From Dugong dugon (lineage: Eukaryota; Chordata; Mammalia; Sirenia; Dugongidae), in NCBI GenBank assembly GCA_030035585.1, contig CM057468.1, positions 50,526,145-50,590,144 of the forward strand: a DNA stretch of 64,000 nt, written 5' to 3'. The translations under genes and the position numbers were made by a program. The first letter of the stretch is position 1; the number at the start of each line of letters is the position of its first letter. The notes under the pieces are model-generated. The model searched no databases, had not been told where the DNA came from, and worked only from the letters and a program-made list of their open reading frames with translations. This document shows positions 32,990 through 45,279 of the stretch, in pieces.

Positions 32990-33930
32990 ATGAATCATGC
33001 CTTATATAAGGATCAGCCCAAAGCTAGTTCCTGTTTGGTAGAGGTTTTAAGATGCCCCAAATGGCCAGCTTTTCCAAACTGCTGTACCATTCCATCATTT
33101 CTAACATCAGCTACTCTCCCTCCCCTCTGTACTCTCCCTCCCGTCTTTGGGTTTTGTAATTCGCTGCAACGTCTCACAGAACTCACAAACATATCAAGGA
33201 AATGACTCATGCAGTTGTGAAGGCTGGCAAGTCCCAAATCCATGGGTCAAGTGTAGGCTTCTCCTGACTCACATGGCTGCAGGGACTGATGAAACCAAAT
33301 AGGCAGGCAAGACAACAGGATGCTGGCTCACAAGGCTGCGGAAGGTGGCGACTCAGGTCAGATGATAGGCTACTGTCCCACGGGGCTGCTGGCCCAGATG
33401 GCAGGCTGCTGGCTTAAGCTCCAAGAACCAGTGGTCAGATGATGACAAACCAGATGTAAGATCCAGAGTGAGAGAGAGAACTTTTTCAGAGAAACTCCCT
33501 TTACTTGAGCAAGGTGGTGCAAGGGTGTTACTTGAGTAAGGTGATGATTTGAGTCACGCCCTTTAGTAAGGGTGTGACTCAACATACACCCCACCCTAAT
33601 CCTGAGGTTCAGGATTTACAACACATATGATACCACAAAATGGAGGACAGTTACATCAGATCACAAAATGGAGGACAATTACAAAATACTGAAAGTCATG
33701 GCCTAGCTAAGTTGTAACAGTCACAAGTTCCATACGTCTTATTTACATGGTTCCACCCAGTCATTTTGTGGGAATCACAAAGACTATGGCTAGAAGAGCC
33801 ATATTAAGTAATTTGGCCTAGCCAAGTTGTAACCATCACAGGTTCCATACACCTTATTTGCATGGTCCAACCCAATCATTTTGTAGGAGTCACAAAGACT
33901 ATGGCTGGAAGGGCCATATTAATTCACTGC
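32990..33930. repeat. Unclassified LTR-like repeat with a 115-bp tandem duplication
   Basis: The segment has LTR-like composition and 'taatcctgaggttcaggatttac' near 33598. A unit starting GGCCTAGCTAAGTTGTAAC at 33700 repeats at 33815 and ends near 33922. A smaller repeat, 'cacaaaatggaggaca', occurs at about 33635 and 33662. No termini were recognised. The RTE copy starts just after. Confidence 0.55.
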
Positions 33931-33934
33931 ACCA

Positions 33935-35855
33935 CAGGAAAGAAAGCAAAGACCAAAATAGATGTTAGAAGAGACTCTGAAACTTGCTCTTGAACATCGA
34001 ATAGCTAAAGTGAAAGGAAAACATGATGAAGTAAAAGAGCTGAACAGAAGACTTCAAAGGGAAGCTTGAGAAGACAAAGTAAAGTATTATAATGAAAGGT
34101 GCAAAGACCCAGAGTTAGAAAACCAAAAGGGAAGAACACGCTTGGTGTTTCTCAAGCTGAAAGAACTGAAGAAAAAATTCAAGCCTTGGGTTACAATATT
34201 GTAGGATTCTGTGGGGAAAATATTGAATGACGCAGGAAGCATCAAAATAAGATGGAAGGAATACAGAGAGTCACTGTACCAAAAAGAATTGGTTGATGTT
34301 CAGCCATTTCAGGAGGTGGCATATAATCAAGAACCCATGGTAGTGAAAGAAAAAGTCCAAATTGCACTGAAAGCATTGGTGAAAAACAAGGCTTCAGGAA
34401 TCCCAACTGAGATGTTTCAGCAAGTGGATGCAGCACAGGAAGTGCTCACTCATCTATGCCAAGAAATTTGGAAGACAATTACCTTGCCAACAGACGGGAA
34501 GAGATCCATATTTGTACCCATTCTAAAGAAAGGTGATCCAACAGAATGCGGAAATTATTGAACAATATCATTAATGTGACACACAAGTAAAATTTTGCTG
34601 AAGATCATTCAAAGGGGTTGCAACAGTACATTGGCAGGGAACTGCCAGAAATTCAAGCCAAATTCAGAAGAGGATGTGAAACAAGGGATATTATTACTCA
34701 TGTCAGATGGATCTTGGCTGAAAGCAGAGACTACCAGAAAGATGTTTACCTGTGTTTTATTGACTATGCAAAGGCATTTGACTGTGTGGATCATAACAAA
34801 TTATGGATAACATTTGGGAAAATGGGACTTCCAGAACATTTAATTGTGCTCATGAGGAACATAGACCAAGAGGCAGTCGTCTGAACAGACCAAGGGGATA
34901 CCGCGTGGTTTAAAGTTAAGAAAGGTGTACGTCAAGTTTGTATCCTTTCATCATACTTATTCAATCAGTATGCTGAGCAAATAATCCGAGAAACTGGACT
35001 CTATGAAGAAGAACATGACATCGGGATTGGAGGAAGACTTATTAACAACCTGCAATATGCAGATGACACAATCTTGCTTGCTGAAAGTGAAGAGAACTTG
35101 AAGCACTTACTGCTGAATATCAATGACTACAGCCTTCAGTATGGATTACACCTCAACATAAAACAAAAATCCTCACAACAGGACCAATAAGCAACATCAT
35201 GATAAAAACCAAACCCATTGTTGTCAAGTCGATTCCGACTCATAGCAACCCTATAGAGTTAAGGATTTCATCTTACTTGGATCCACAGTCAATACCCATG
35301 GAAGCAGCAGTCAAGAAATCAAAGGACACATTGCATTGGGCAAATCTGCTGCAAAAGTCCTCTTTAAAGTGTTAAAAAGCAAAGTTGTCACTTTAAGGAC
35401 TAAGGTGTGCCTGACCTAAGCCATGGTGTTTTCAATTGCCTCATATGCATGTGAAAGCTGGGCAATGAATAAGGAAGATGGAAGAATTATTAATGCCTTT
35501 GAATTATGATGTTAGCGAAGATTATTGAATATACCATGGACTGCCAAAAGAATGAACAAATCTGTCTTGGAAGAAGTACAACCAGAATGCTCCTTTGAAG
35601 CAAGGATGGCGAGACTACATCTCACATACTTTGGACATATTATCAGGAGGGAACAGTCCCTGGAGAAGGACACCATGCTTGGTAAAGTAGAGGGTCAGGG
35701 AAAAAGAAGAAGACCCTCAACGAGATGGATTGACACAGTGGCTGCAACAATGGGCTCAAGCATAACTATTGTGAGGATGGTGTAGGACCGGGCAGTGTCT
35801 CATTGTTTTGTACATAGAATCGCTATGAGTCAGAATCAACTCGACGGCACCTAAC
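33935..35855 (+). mobile_element. RTE-clade LINE (BovB-like), longer copy
   Basis: This copy extends about 280 bases further 5' than the 12.5 kb copy. RT features are KNKASGIPTEMF, CFIDYAKAFDCVDHNKLW (about 34750-34805) and an intact YADD (35056-35067) in a frame broken on both sides. The C-terminus reads LEEVQPECSFEARMARL. Stops at 34559-34561 and 34882-34884 lie at the same sites as in the other copy. A SINE tail fragment replaces about 20 bases at 35204-35256. The 3' end is 'cggcacctaacaacagcagc'. Confidence 0.92.
35204..35256 (-). mobile_element. AfroSINE tail patch inside RTE
   Basis: Fifty-three bases reading 'aaaccaaacccattgttgtc', 'aagtcgattccgactcatag' and 'caaccctatag' are a reversed SINE tail. 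Alignment with 13525-13560 of the other RTE copy shows that the native sequence is missing at this point. Confidence 0.85.
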
Positions 35856-35865
35856 AACAGCAGCA

Positions 35866-36190
35866 GCCAGAAGAATGAACAAATCTGTCCTGGAAGAAGT
35901 ACAGCCAGAATGCTCCTTAGAAGGGAGGATGACAAGACTTCTTCTTATGTACTTTGGACATATTATCAGGAGGGTCCAGTCCCTGGAGAAGGACATCATG
36001 CTTGGTAAAGTAGATGGTCAGCAAAAAAGAGGAAGACTCTCAACCAGATGGATTGACGGAATGGCTGCAACAGTGGGCTCAAGCATAACAATAATTGTGA
36101 GGATGGCATAGGACCAGGCAGTGTTTAATTCTGTTGTACATAGGGTCGCTATGAGTCAGAACCGACTCAACAGCACCTAACAACAACACA
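35866..36190 (+). mobile_element. RTE 3' end, second tandem copy
   Basis: Directly after the 3' terminus of the longer copy, the last 325 bases of the element start again (MNKSVLEEVQPECSLEGRM at 35875) and end with their own 'acctaacaacaacac'. It differs at many positions from the preceding 3' end, so it is not a recent local duplication. Confidence 0.85.
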
Positions 36191-37499
36191 CAAGCTTTTG
36201 TTTCCCCACTCTGTGGAAAGAAGCTAGTGTGTGCTTTGAACTCGATTATGGAATAACCACCTTTAAGGAAAGGAGGAGAGGCTCTGGTACCTGCGTATGG
36301 CAGCAGCAGCCTGTCTTCTCCCCAACAAGTGTTGAACCCGATGTGTAGGTATGCCACAGAAAAGTCTGGAAAGTACACAGGCTGTTCTTTGTGCATGTTT
36401 GGTTTATAGGAGGAGATGCTTGTTGGATTTTTTTTTAAATTGTGCTTTAAGTGAAACTTTACAGTTCAAGTTAGTTTCTCATACAAAAATTTATACACAC
36501 ATTGTTATGTGACCCTAGTTGCTCTCCCTATAATGTGACAGCAGAATCCTCCTTTCCACCCTGGATTTCCCATGTCCATTCAACCAACTCCTGTCACTTT
36601 TTGCCTTCTCAACTCGCTTCTGCATGCAAGCTGTCCGTTTAGTCTCATGTATCTACTTGAGCTAAGAAGCACTCACTTCATGAGTAGCATTTTATGTCTT
36701 ATGGTCCAGTCTAATCTATGTCTGAAGAGTTGACTTTGGGAATGGTTTCAGTTTTGGGTTAACAGACAGTCTGGGGTCCATGTCTTCTGGGGTCCCTCCA
36801 GTCTCAGTAAGACCATTAAGTCTGTTCTTTTTTCTAGAATTTGAGTTCTGCACCCCACTTTTCTCCTGCTCTGTCAGGGACTCTCTGTTGTATTCCCTGT
36901 CAGGGCGGTCATTGGTGGTAGCTGGGCACCATCTAATTCTTCTGGTCTCAGGCTGATGGAGTCTCTGGTTTATGTGGCCCTTTCTGTCTCTTGGGCTAAT
37001 ATTTTCCTTCTGTCTTTGGTGTTCTTCATTCTCCTTTGCTCCAGGTGGGTTGGGACCAATTGATGCATCTTAGATGGCCGTTTACTAGCTTTTAAGACCC
37101 CAGACACCACTCACCAAAATGGGATGCAGAACATTTTCTTAATACACTTTGTTATGCCAGTTGACCTAGATGTCCTCTGAAACCATGGTCCCAGGACTCT
37201 TGCCCCTACTACTCTGCCCCTCGAAGTGTTTGATTATATTCAGAAAACCTCTTAGCTTTTGGTTTAGTCCAGTCATGCTGACTTCCCCTGTATTGTGTAT
37301 TGTCCTTCCCTTCACCTAAGATAATTCTTATCTACTATCTAGTTAGTGAATACCTGTCTCCCACCCTCTCCACCCTCATAACCATCAAAGAATGCTTTCT
37401 TCTGTGTTTAAACCTTTTCTTGAGTTCTTATAGTTGTTGTCTCATACATTATTTGTCCTTTTGCAACTGACTAATTTCACTCAGCATAATGCCTTCCAG

Positions 37500-40400
37500 A
37501 TTCCTTCATGTTATGAGATGTTTTGTGGATTCATCATTGTTCTTTATTGTTTCGTAGTATTCCATTGTGTGAACATACCATAATTTATCCATTGGTCCCT
37601 TGATGGTCACATAGGTTGTTTCCATTTTTTGCTATTATAAACAATGCTGCAATGAATATGGATGTGCATATATCTATTCATGTGATGGCTCTTATTTCTC
37701 TAGGATATATTCCAAGGAGTGGGATTACTGGATTGTGTGGTACTTCTATTTCTAGCTTTTAAAGGAAGTTCCAAATTGATTTCCAAAGTGGTTGTACCAT
37801 TTTAGCTTCCCACCAGCAGTGTGTAAGTGTTCCAGTCTCTCCACACCCTCTCCATCATTTATTATTTTGTGTTTTTTGGATTAATGCTAGCCTTGTTGGG
37901 GTGAGATGGTATCTCATTGTAGTTTTGATTTGCATTTCTCTAATGGCTAATGATCGTGAGCATTTTCTCATGTATCTGTTAGCCATCTGAATGTCTTCTT
38001 TGGAGAAGTGCCTGTTCATATCCTTTGCCCATTTTTAAATTGGGTTATTTGTCTTTTTGTTGTTCAGGTTTTGCAGTATCTTGTAGATTTTAGAGATTAG
38101 ATGCTGATTGGATGTGTCATAGCCAAAATTTTTTTCCCAGTCTGTAGGTTGTCTTTTTACTCTTTTGGTGAAGTCTTTTGATGAGCATCAGTGTTTGATT
38201 TTTAGGAGCTCCCAGTGATCTAGTTTCTCTTCTGATGTTTGTGCATTGTTATTTATGGTTTGTATTCTGTTCATGCTGTGTATTAGGGCTCCTAGTGTTG
38301 TCCCTATTTTTTCTTCCATGATCTTTATCATTTTTGATTTTATATTTAGGTCTTTGTTCCATTTTGAGTTAGTTTTTGTGCATGCTGTGAGGTATGGGTC
38401 TTGTTTCAGTTTTTTGCAGATGGATATCCAGTTATGCCAGCACCATTTATTAAAGGACTGTCTTTTCCCCAGTTAATGGACATTGGGCCTTTGTCAAATA
38501 TCAGCTGCTCATAGGTGGATGCATTTACATCTGGATTCTCAATTCTGTTCCATTAGCCTATGTATCTGTTGTTGTACCAATACCAGGCTGTTCGGATTAC
38601 TGTAGCAGTATAATAGGTTCTAAAATCAGGTGGTGTGAGGCCTCCCACTTTGTTCTTCTTCAATAATGCATTACTTATCCGGGGCCTCTTCCCTTTCCAT
38701 ATGGAGTTGGTGATTTGTTTCTCCATCTTCTTAAAAAGTGCCATTGGAATTTGGATCGGGATTGCATTGTATCTGTAGATCGCTTTGGGTAGAATTGACA
38801 TTTTCACAATGTTGAGTCTTCCTATCTATGAGCAAGGTACATTTTTCCACTAATGTAGGTTACTTTTGGTGTCTCGCAGTTTTCATTGTATAGCTCTTTT
38901 ATGTTTCTGGTTAGATTTATTCCTAAGTATTTTATCTTCTTGGGGGCTATTGTAATAATGGTACTGATTTGGTGATTTCCTCTTGGAAGTTCTCTTTGTT
39001 GGTGTAGAGGAATCCAGCTGATTTTTGTATGTTTATCTTGTATCCTGATACTTTGCTGAAATCTTCTATTAGTTCCAGTAGCTTTCTTGTGGATGCTTTG
39101 GGACATTCTATATATAAGATCATATCATCTGAAAATAGAGATACTTTGACTTCTTCCTTACCAATTTGGATGCCCTTTATTTATCATTGCTCTGGCTAGA
39201 ACCTCTAGCACAATGTTGAATAAGAGTGGTGATAAAGGGCATCTTTGTCTGGCTCTCGTTCTCAAGGGGTATCTTTTCAGGCTCTCTCTATTTACAATGA
39301 TGTTGGCCTTTGGCTTTGTATAAATGCCCTTAATTATGTTGAGGAATTTCCCTTTTATTCCTATTTTGCTGAGAGTTTTTATCAGGCATGGGTGTTGGAC
39401 TTTGTCAAATGCCTTTCTGCATCAGTTGTTAAGATCATGTGGTTCTTGTCTTTGGTTTTATTTATGTGATGGATTATATTGATTGTTTTTCTATGTTCAA
39501 GCATCCCTGTGTACTTGGTATAAATCAAACTGGATCATGGTGAATTATTTTTTTGACATGTTGCTGAATTCTATTGGCTAGAATTTTGTTGAATATTTTT
39601 TCGTCTATGTTCATGAGGGATATCGGTCTGTAATTTTTGTGTGTGTGTGATGTCTTTACCTGGTTTTGGTATCAGGGTTATGCTGGCTTCATAGAATGAG
39701 TTTGGGAGTATTCCATCTTTTCTATGCTCTGAAATACCTTCAGTAGTAGTGATGTTAACTCTTCTCTGAAAGTTTGGTAGAATTCTCCATTGAAACCATC
39801 AGGGCCAGGGCTTTTTTTTTGTTGGGAGTTTTTTAATTACCTTTTCAAGCTCTTCTTTCGTTATATGTTTATTTAGTTGTTCTACCTCTGTTTGTGTTAG
39901 TTTAGGTAGGTAGTGTGTTTCTAGAAATTTGTCCATTTCCTCTAGGTTTTCAAATTTGTTAGAGTACAGTTTTTCATAGTATTCTGTTATGATTCTTTTA
40001 ATTTCAGTTAGGTCTGTTGTGATATTGCCCATATTACTTCTTATTCTGGTTGTGTGCTTCCTCTCCTGTTTTTCCTTTGTCAGTTTGGCCAATAGTTTAT
40101 CAATTTTGTTGATATTTTCAAGGAACCAGCTTTTGGTCTTGTTAACTCTTTCAATTGTTTTTCATTTCTCTATTTCATTTAATTCTTCTCTAATTCTTAT
40201 TATTTGCTTTCTTCTGGTGCCTGAGGGCTTCTTTTGCTGCTCTCTTTCTGTTTGTTCGAGTTGTAGGGTTAATGTTTTGATTATGGCCCTTTCTTCTTTT
40301 TGGATGTGTGCATTTATTGCTATAAATTGACTTCTGAGCACTGCTTTTGCTGTGCCCAAAGGTTCTGGTAGGATGTGTTTTCATTCTCATTTGATTCTGT

Positions 40401-41200
40401 GAATTTCTTTGTTCCATCCTTAATTTCTTCTATAACCCAGTAGTTTTTGAGCAAGGTGTTGTTCAATTTCCATGTGTTTGATTTTTTTTCCTTGCTTTTT
40501 CTGTTATTCATTTCTACTTTTATGGCTTTATGGTCAGAAAAGATGCTTTGTAATGTTTCAGTGCTTTGAGTTCAGTTATGGCTTGCTTTATGGCATAATA
40601 TGTGGTCTATTCTGGAGAACTTTCCATGTGTGTTGGAAAAAAAAGTATACTTGGCCACTGATGGGTGGAGTGTTTGGTATATGTCCATGAGATCAAGTTG
40701 GTTGATTGCGGCATTTAGATCTTCCATGTCTTTATTGAGCTTCTTTTTGGATGTTCTGTCCAACACTGAAAGTGGTATGTTTAAGTCTCCTACTATTATT
40801 TTGGAGCTCTCTTTCTTTTCAATGCTGTTAGAGTTTTATGTATTTTGGAGCCCTTTTGTTGGGTGCGTAAGTATTTATTATGGTTATGTCCTCCTGGTGT
40901 ATTGACCCTTTAATCATTATATAGTGTCCTTACTTTTGTGGTGGATTTAACTTTAAAGTCTATTTCATCAGAGATTAATATTGCCACTCCTGCTCTTTTT
41001 TGAGTGTTGTTTGCTTGATATATTTTTTCCATCCTTTGAGTTTTAGTTTGTTTGTGTCTTTAAGTCTAAGGTGTCTCTTGTAGGAAGTATATAGATAGAT
41101 GGTGTTTTTTTAATCCATTCTGCCACTCTCTGTCTCTTTATTGGTACATTTAGTCCATTTACATTCAGCATAATTATTGATAGGTATGAGTTTAGTGCTG
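37500..41200 (-). pseudogene. L1 ORF2 (endonuclease/reverse transcriptase), broken, copy B
   Basis: Fragments in order on the minus strand: the endonuclease region LHPSVAKYTFFSN ... SRIDHILCHKA (40766-40572); the linker [20 protein letters not shown] (about 40055-39970); the L1 'KKKPWP' entry to RT; and the catalytic box, which reads FSDD at 39135-39124 (Ala to Ser, both aspartates kept). Then follow RTCF-type thumb sequence and [20 protein letters not shown] ... [16 protein letters not shown] (38780-38560). Many stops and frameshifts separate these pieces. Confidence 0.88.
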
Positions 41201-41639
41201 TCATTTTGATGTCTTTTTTTCATGTGTGTGTTGTTGACAGTTTCTTTGTTCCATTTAATTTTCTGTGCTGAGTCATTTTTATTTATGTATTTTCTTTTCA
41301 TCTTTTTCATTGCTGTTGATTTTGTATTTGGTGAGTCTCTGTGTTTTTCTTGTTTTTTATTTTGATATGTCATTTTGGATTGTTAGTTTCCTTTTTGTTT
41401 ACCTTAATATTTACCCTTATTTTTCTCAGTTTAAAGCAATCGTTTATTTCTTTATATAGATTTGAATTCTTCTCTGTATGAAAGATCTATGACTACATTT
41501 TTTTAGTTCCTCTTTTTTGTTTTAATGTTGTCATTTTTTACATATTGATGTCTCTGTTTCTCTATTTACAGAGTTTTAGCTTTGATTTATTTTGTGACTT
41601 TCCTGTCTGGCTTTATATCTGGTTGCTCTGTCCTGTGTT

Positions 41640-42675
41640 CTAGTCTCGGGTTGTTATCTGATATTGTTGATTTTCTAACCAGAGGACTCCCTTTAGTATA
41701 TCTTGTAATTTTGGTTTGGTTTTTACAAATTCCATTAACTTCTGTTTATCTAGAAATGCCCTAATTTCACCATCATATTTGAGAGACAGTTTTGCTGGAT
41801 ATATAATTCTTGGCTGGCAATTTTTTTCCTTCCAGCCTTTATATATGTCATCCCATTGCCTTCTTGCCTGCACGGTTTCTGCTGAGTATTTGGAGCTTGG
41901 TCTTACTGACTCTCTTTTGTAGATGACTTTTTGTTTATCCTTAGCCACACTTAAAATTCTCTCTTTTTCTTTGGTTTTGGCAAGTTTGATTATAATATGT
42001 CTTGGCGACTTTCTTTTGGGATCTACCTTGTGTGAGGTTCAATGAGCATCTTGGATAGATACCTTCTCATCTTTTACGATATCAGGTAAGTTTTCTGCTA
42101 ACAAATCTTCAACAATTCTGTCTGTATTTTCTATTATTCCCTCAGTTCTGGTACTCCAGTCATTCATAGGTTACTCCTCTTGATAGGGTCCCACATAATT
42201 CTTAGGGTTTCTTCATTTTTTTAAATTCTTTTATCTGATTTTTCCTCAGATAAGTTGGTGTCAAGTGCTTTATCTTCAATCTCACTAATTCTGACTTCTA
42301 TTGCCTCAATTCTGCTCCTATTACCTTCTATTGAGTTGTCTTATTTTGAAATTTTATTGTTAATCTTTTGGATTTCTGACTGATGTCTCTCTGTGGATTC
42401 TTGCAGCCTATTAAGTTTGTCATTATGCTCTTTGATAACCTAAGTTCCTCTTTTGCTTTGTCTGTGTGTTCCTTGGCTTGTTTTGCGTTTTGCCTGATCT
42501 CCTTCCTGATCTGTTGAAGGGTTCTGTGTATTAATCTTTTGTATTCTACCTCCGGTAATTCCAAGTTCTCTTCCTCCGGAAGATTTCTTGATTCTTTGTT
42601 TTGGGAGTTTACTGAAGCCATCATGGCCTGCCTCTTTATGTGATTTGATATTGACTGTTGTCTCTGAGTTCTCAA
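41640..42675 (-). pseudogene. L1 ORF1 (RNA-binding protein), broken, copy B
   Basis: The N-terminal piece (42675-42328) carries MASVNSQNKESRN, ELPEVEYKRLIHRTLQQIRK and a coiled-coil-like Lys/Glu-rich stretch. The C-terminal piece (41948-41640) carries AETVQARRQWDDIYKGWKEK and NCQPRIIYPAKLS, typical of the end of ORF1. The middle contains frame breaks. ORF1 protein would normally coat L1 RNA in the ribonucleoprotein particle. Confidence 0.86.
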
Positions 42676-44049
42676 TATGTTATTATATTTATTTATTTTA
42701 TGTTTGCTTACTGTGTCCTAGCTTCTTGTTTTGTTTTGATATGCCCAAGTAGGCTGCTCATGTGAGCTAGTTTGATTATTGGCACCTTTGAAGCTCTTAC
42801 GCCCTGTCATCAGGTGATTAGGTCTGTTGCTAGGTATGTCAGCCCAGGAGTCCATTTATTTTTCTGATATGGATTCAGCTCAGGTGTCCAGGTAGTCGGT
42901 TACCAAGTGTGTGGTGCAGGTTCTCACCTAGAGTCCTAGACGGGCAGGGGTGACTGGAGTAGGCACAGGTTATCTGGCTGCAGTAGGGGGTCATGTGCTG
43001 AGCAAGGCAGGGGGCTGATGGCTGCCCCTGAGTGTCTGGGAGGAAAGTGTGTCTCTGTTCCTTAGAGTGTGTAGGTGAGTGGGTTTTGCAGCTGGATTAT
43101 GGGCATCCAGTGCTGTTGGCTGTAAGGACTGGGAAGCACCACTTATTCTTGGACCCCTAATGCAGATGGCTAGGTGGTGTGTGTGGAGCCACCAGTCCTC
43201 AAGCCCTTGAGGACCCTGCTTAATGGGCAGAGTAGTATCAAATGTCACAAACCTGCTACTCAACCGTATAGCTGATACAGTTGAAGTTAGGCTTGAGGAA
43301 TATATGCTGTTATATTGTGCTAATGAGGGCCTAGGCTGTTGAAATGGACCCACACAGGTCTATGCAGGGGTGAAAGGCACTCAAAGTCCATGAACTCTTT
43401 ATGCCTATGCCTAGGCAAAGGAGCTGTGCCTTCCCTGAGTTCCTGGATTAGGGGAACTGCAGATTATTTTTTCCCTGTTTGTTAATTTGTTCCCTCTGCA
43501 AGGCTGGGAGAATGCCTCAGGGTTTGTGATGGGTCCTACTTCTGGCCCAGGGGACACTGCAGTCACTGATGCCAGCCCAGGACCTGGTGCAGAGCGGGGA
43601 GGAGGCAGGTAAATGGGAGAGACGCTCTTCCCAAATAGGGTGTTTTTTATCCCCACGGTGGGTTAGATGCATGTACTTATCTTTTGCCAATTGAGTGACA
43701 CTTTTCACTGGTTCCAGAGGCTTGAGTAGACTCTCTGCTGCTTGGTCTCTCCTGATGTGGAAAACACATCCTGAGCGCCACTGCTTGCCTCCCTGCGCAT
43801 GCCAGCTGACCTGGCCTGCAGATGCCAGTTCCCGCTGGGTCAGGACTGGCAACTACTTGCTGCTTCCGAACCATCTCTCCCTCCCCCTGCCACTCAGTCT
43901 GATTCCTCAACTTTGCCTTTGATAGTAAGGGCTCCTAGATTGTCATATATAATCAATTCACTTGTTTTTTCGGGTCTTTGTTGTAAGAGGGGCCACAGGA
44001 AGTGTCTGACTACTCTGCCATCTCAGCCCTATCTCCCACTTGTTGGATT

Positions 44050-45058
44050 CTTGAGAAGAGATGTGTGAAGCCGTTGAACAATACCAAGAACACCTTAAAA
44101 AGCTTGTCTTGGTCACTGTATTCTTTATGGGAAGAGGAGTTGTGAAGCTCTTAAGGCCCAACCAAACCCACCCTTTTAAAAACTGTCTTTTCTGAGATCT
44201 CAATGCCACAGCCATCTCTGTGCTGTCTGAAATTTCAGCGTATTTCAGTTCATTTATTCTCATTTTTCTTCTAAATTATTCTGTCTCCTGGTACTTGGTT
44301 TTAGGTCCTTCTATGGATTGTGAGCCCCTGGAAGCTTGTCTGTCTGACCATGTCTGACCCTCTGTTTTTTCTTCCACAATATAAACGTGGCCTGGCCTAA
44401 GGTGGGTGATGGGTAACCCCCTCATGCTAAAGAGAATGGTGTTCTAGAAATTGTTCCCAATACTCATTATCTTGGTTGTTTTTGCCTGTTTACAGAGATC
44501 ATCCCGTCCTATGAACTTTACTTTTATTTTTTTAGAGCTAGGTGGGATTTAAGTCCTGAGACATTCAGGTACTATTTTCTTTTACGATTGATAGAAATTA
44601 TCACACTTCATCAAATCTAAGATGCATCTGTTGTAAAATGCACCTTCATTTTAGGTTCTACTAAGAAAAAACACTGCCAATTAAACCATGTCACCCATCA
44701 ATTTTAAGACATCCTGATTTCAGAGATGTTAAAATGTGGGGAAAAAAAGTGCTTTAGAATTGACAAGATGCAGTGTACAAAATTGGGTTGTCGGCAATGA
44801 GTGAGAAGTTGGAATTCAGATGAAGAAATGTGTATTCCACATGGACTCTGTCCATACAGTGACCCACACAGGGACTCACCCAGCACCAAACTTCTCATCT
44901 TCTCTCTCAACCCACTTCTCTGCCTGATTCCCTCCTGCGATGTTGGTTGGTGAGGTGTAAGTCCAGTTGCCTCAGCCAGAAATCTGAGTATCAGACGTGG
45001 CTCCTCCCTGGCCTTCTCTCCTACTTCCACCTCTTCAATATCAGTCTTATCTATTCAC
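44050..45058. other. Intron 3 interval without recognised feature
   Basis: Apparently unique DNA between the full-length L1 and the next SINE. No gasdermin-like exon was found. Confidence 0.5.
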
Positions 45059-45059
45059 T

Positions 45060-45268
45060 TAGTCCCTGGGTGGTGCAAATGGTTAATGTGCTTGGCTACT
45101 AACTGGAAGGCTGGCTGTTTGAGTCTTCCCAGAGGCTCCTCAGAAGAAAGGCTTGGCAATCTACTTCTGAAAATCAGCCATTGGAAACCTGATGGAGCAC
45201 AGTTCTGCTCTGACACACATGGGGTCTCCATGTGTCAGAGTTGACTTGACGGCAGCTGGTTTTGGCTC
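45060..45268 (+). mobile_element. AfroSINE (type B)
   Basis: Complete from 'agtccctgggtggtgcaaatgg' to 'gacttgacggcagctggttttgg', with little internal damage. Confidence 0.87.
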
Positions 45269-45279
45269 ACTTGCACCAT

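Larger units (their letters stand above)
36430..44038 (-). mobile_element. Full-length L1 (copy B), antisense, 7.6 kb
   Basis: The exact 11-bp duplication CTTGTTGGATT lies at 36419-36429 and 44039-44049. On the minus strand the order is a 5'UTR of about 1.4 kb (44038-42626), ORF1, ORF2 and a 3'UTR of about 1 kb ending in a poly-A-derived tract (36430-36437). The size and order match a complete mammalian L1. Both ORFs are interrupted by stops and shifts, so it is an inactive copy. It lies in antisense orientation to GSDME within intron 3. Confidence 0.95.

Noticed and set aside
33700..33930. CRISPR-like or satellite array
   Set aside because: Only two long units; no short repeat/spacer periodicity and a vertebrate context.
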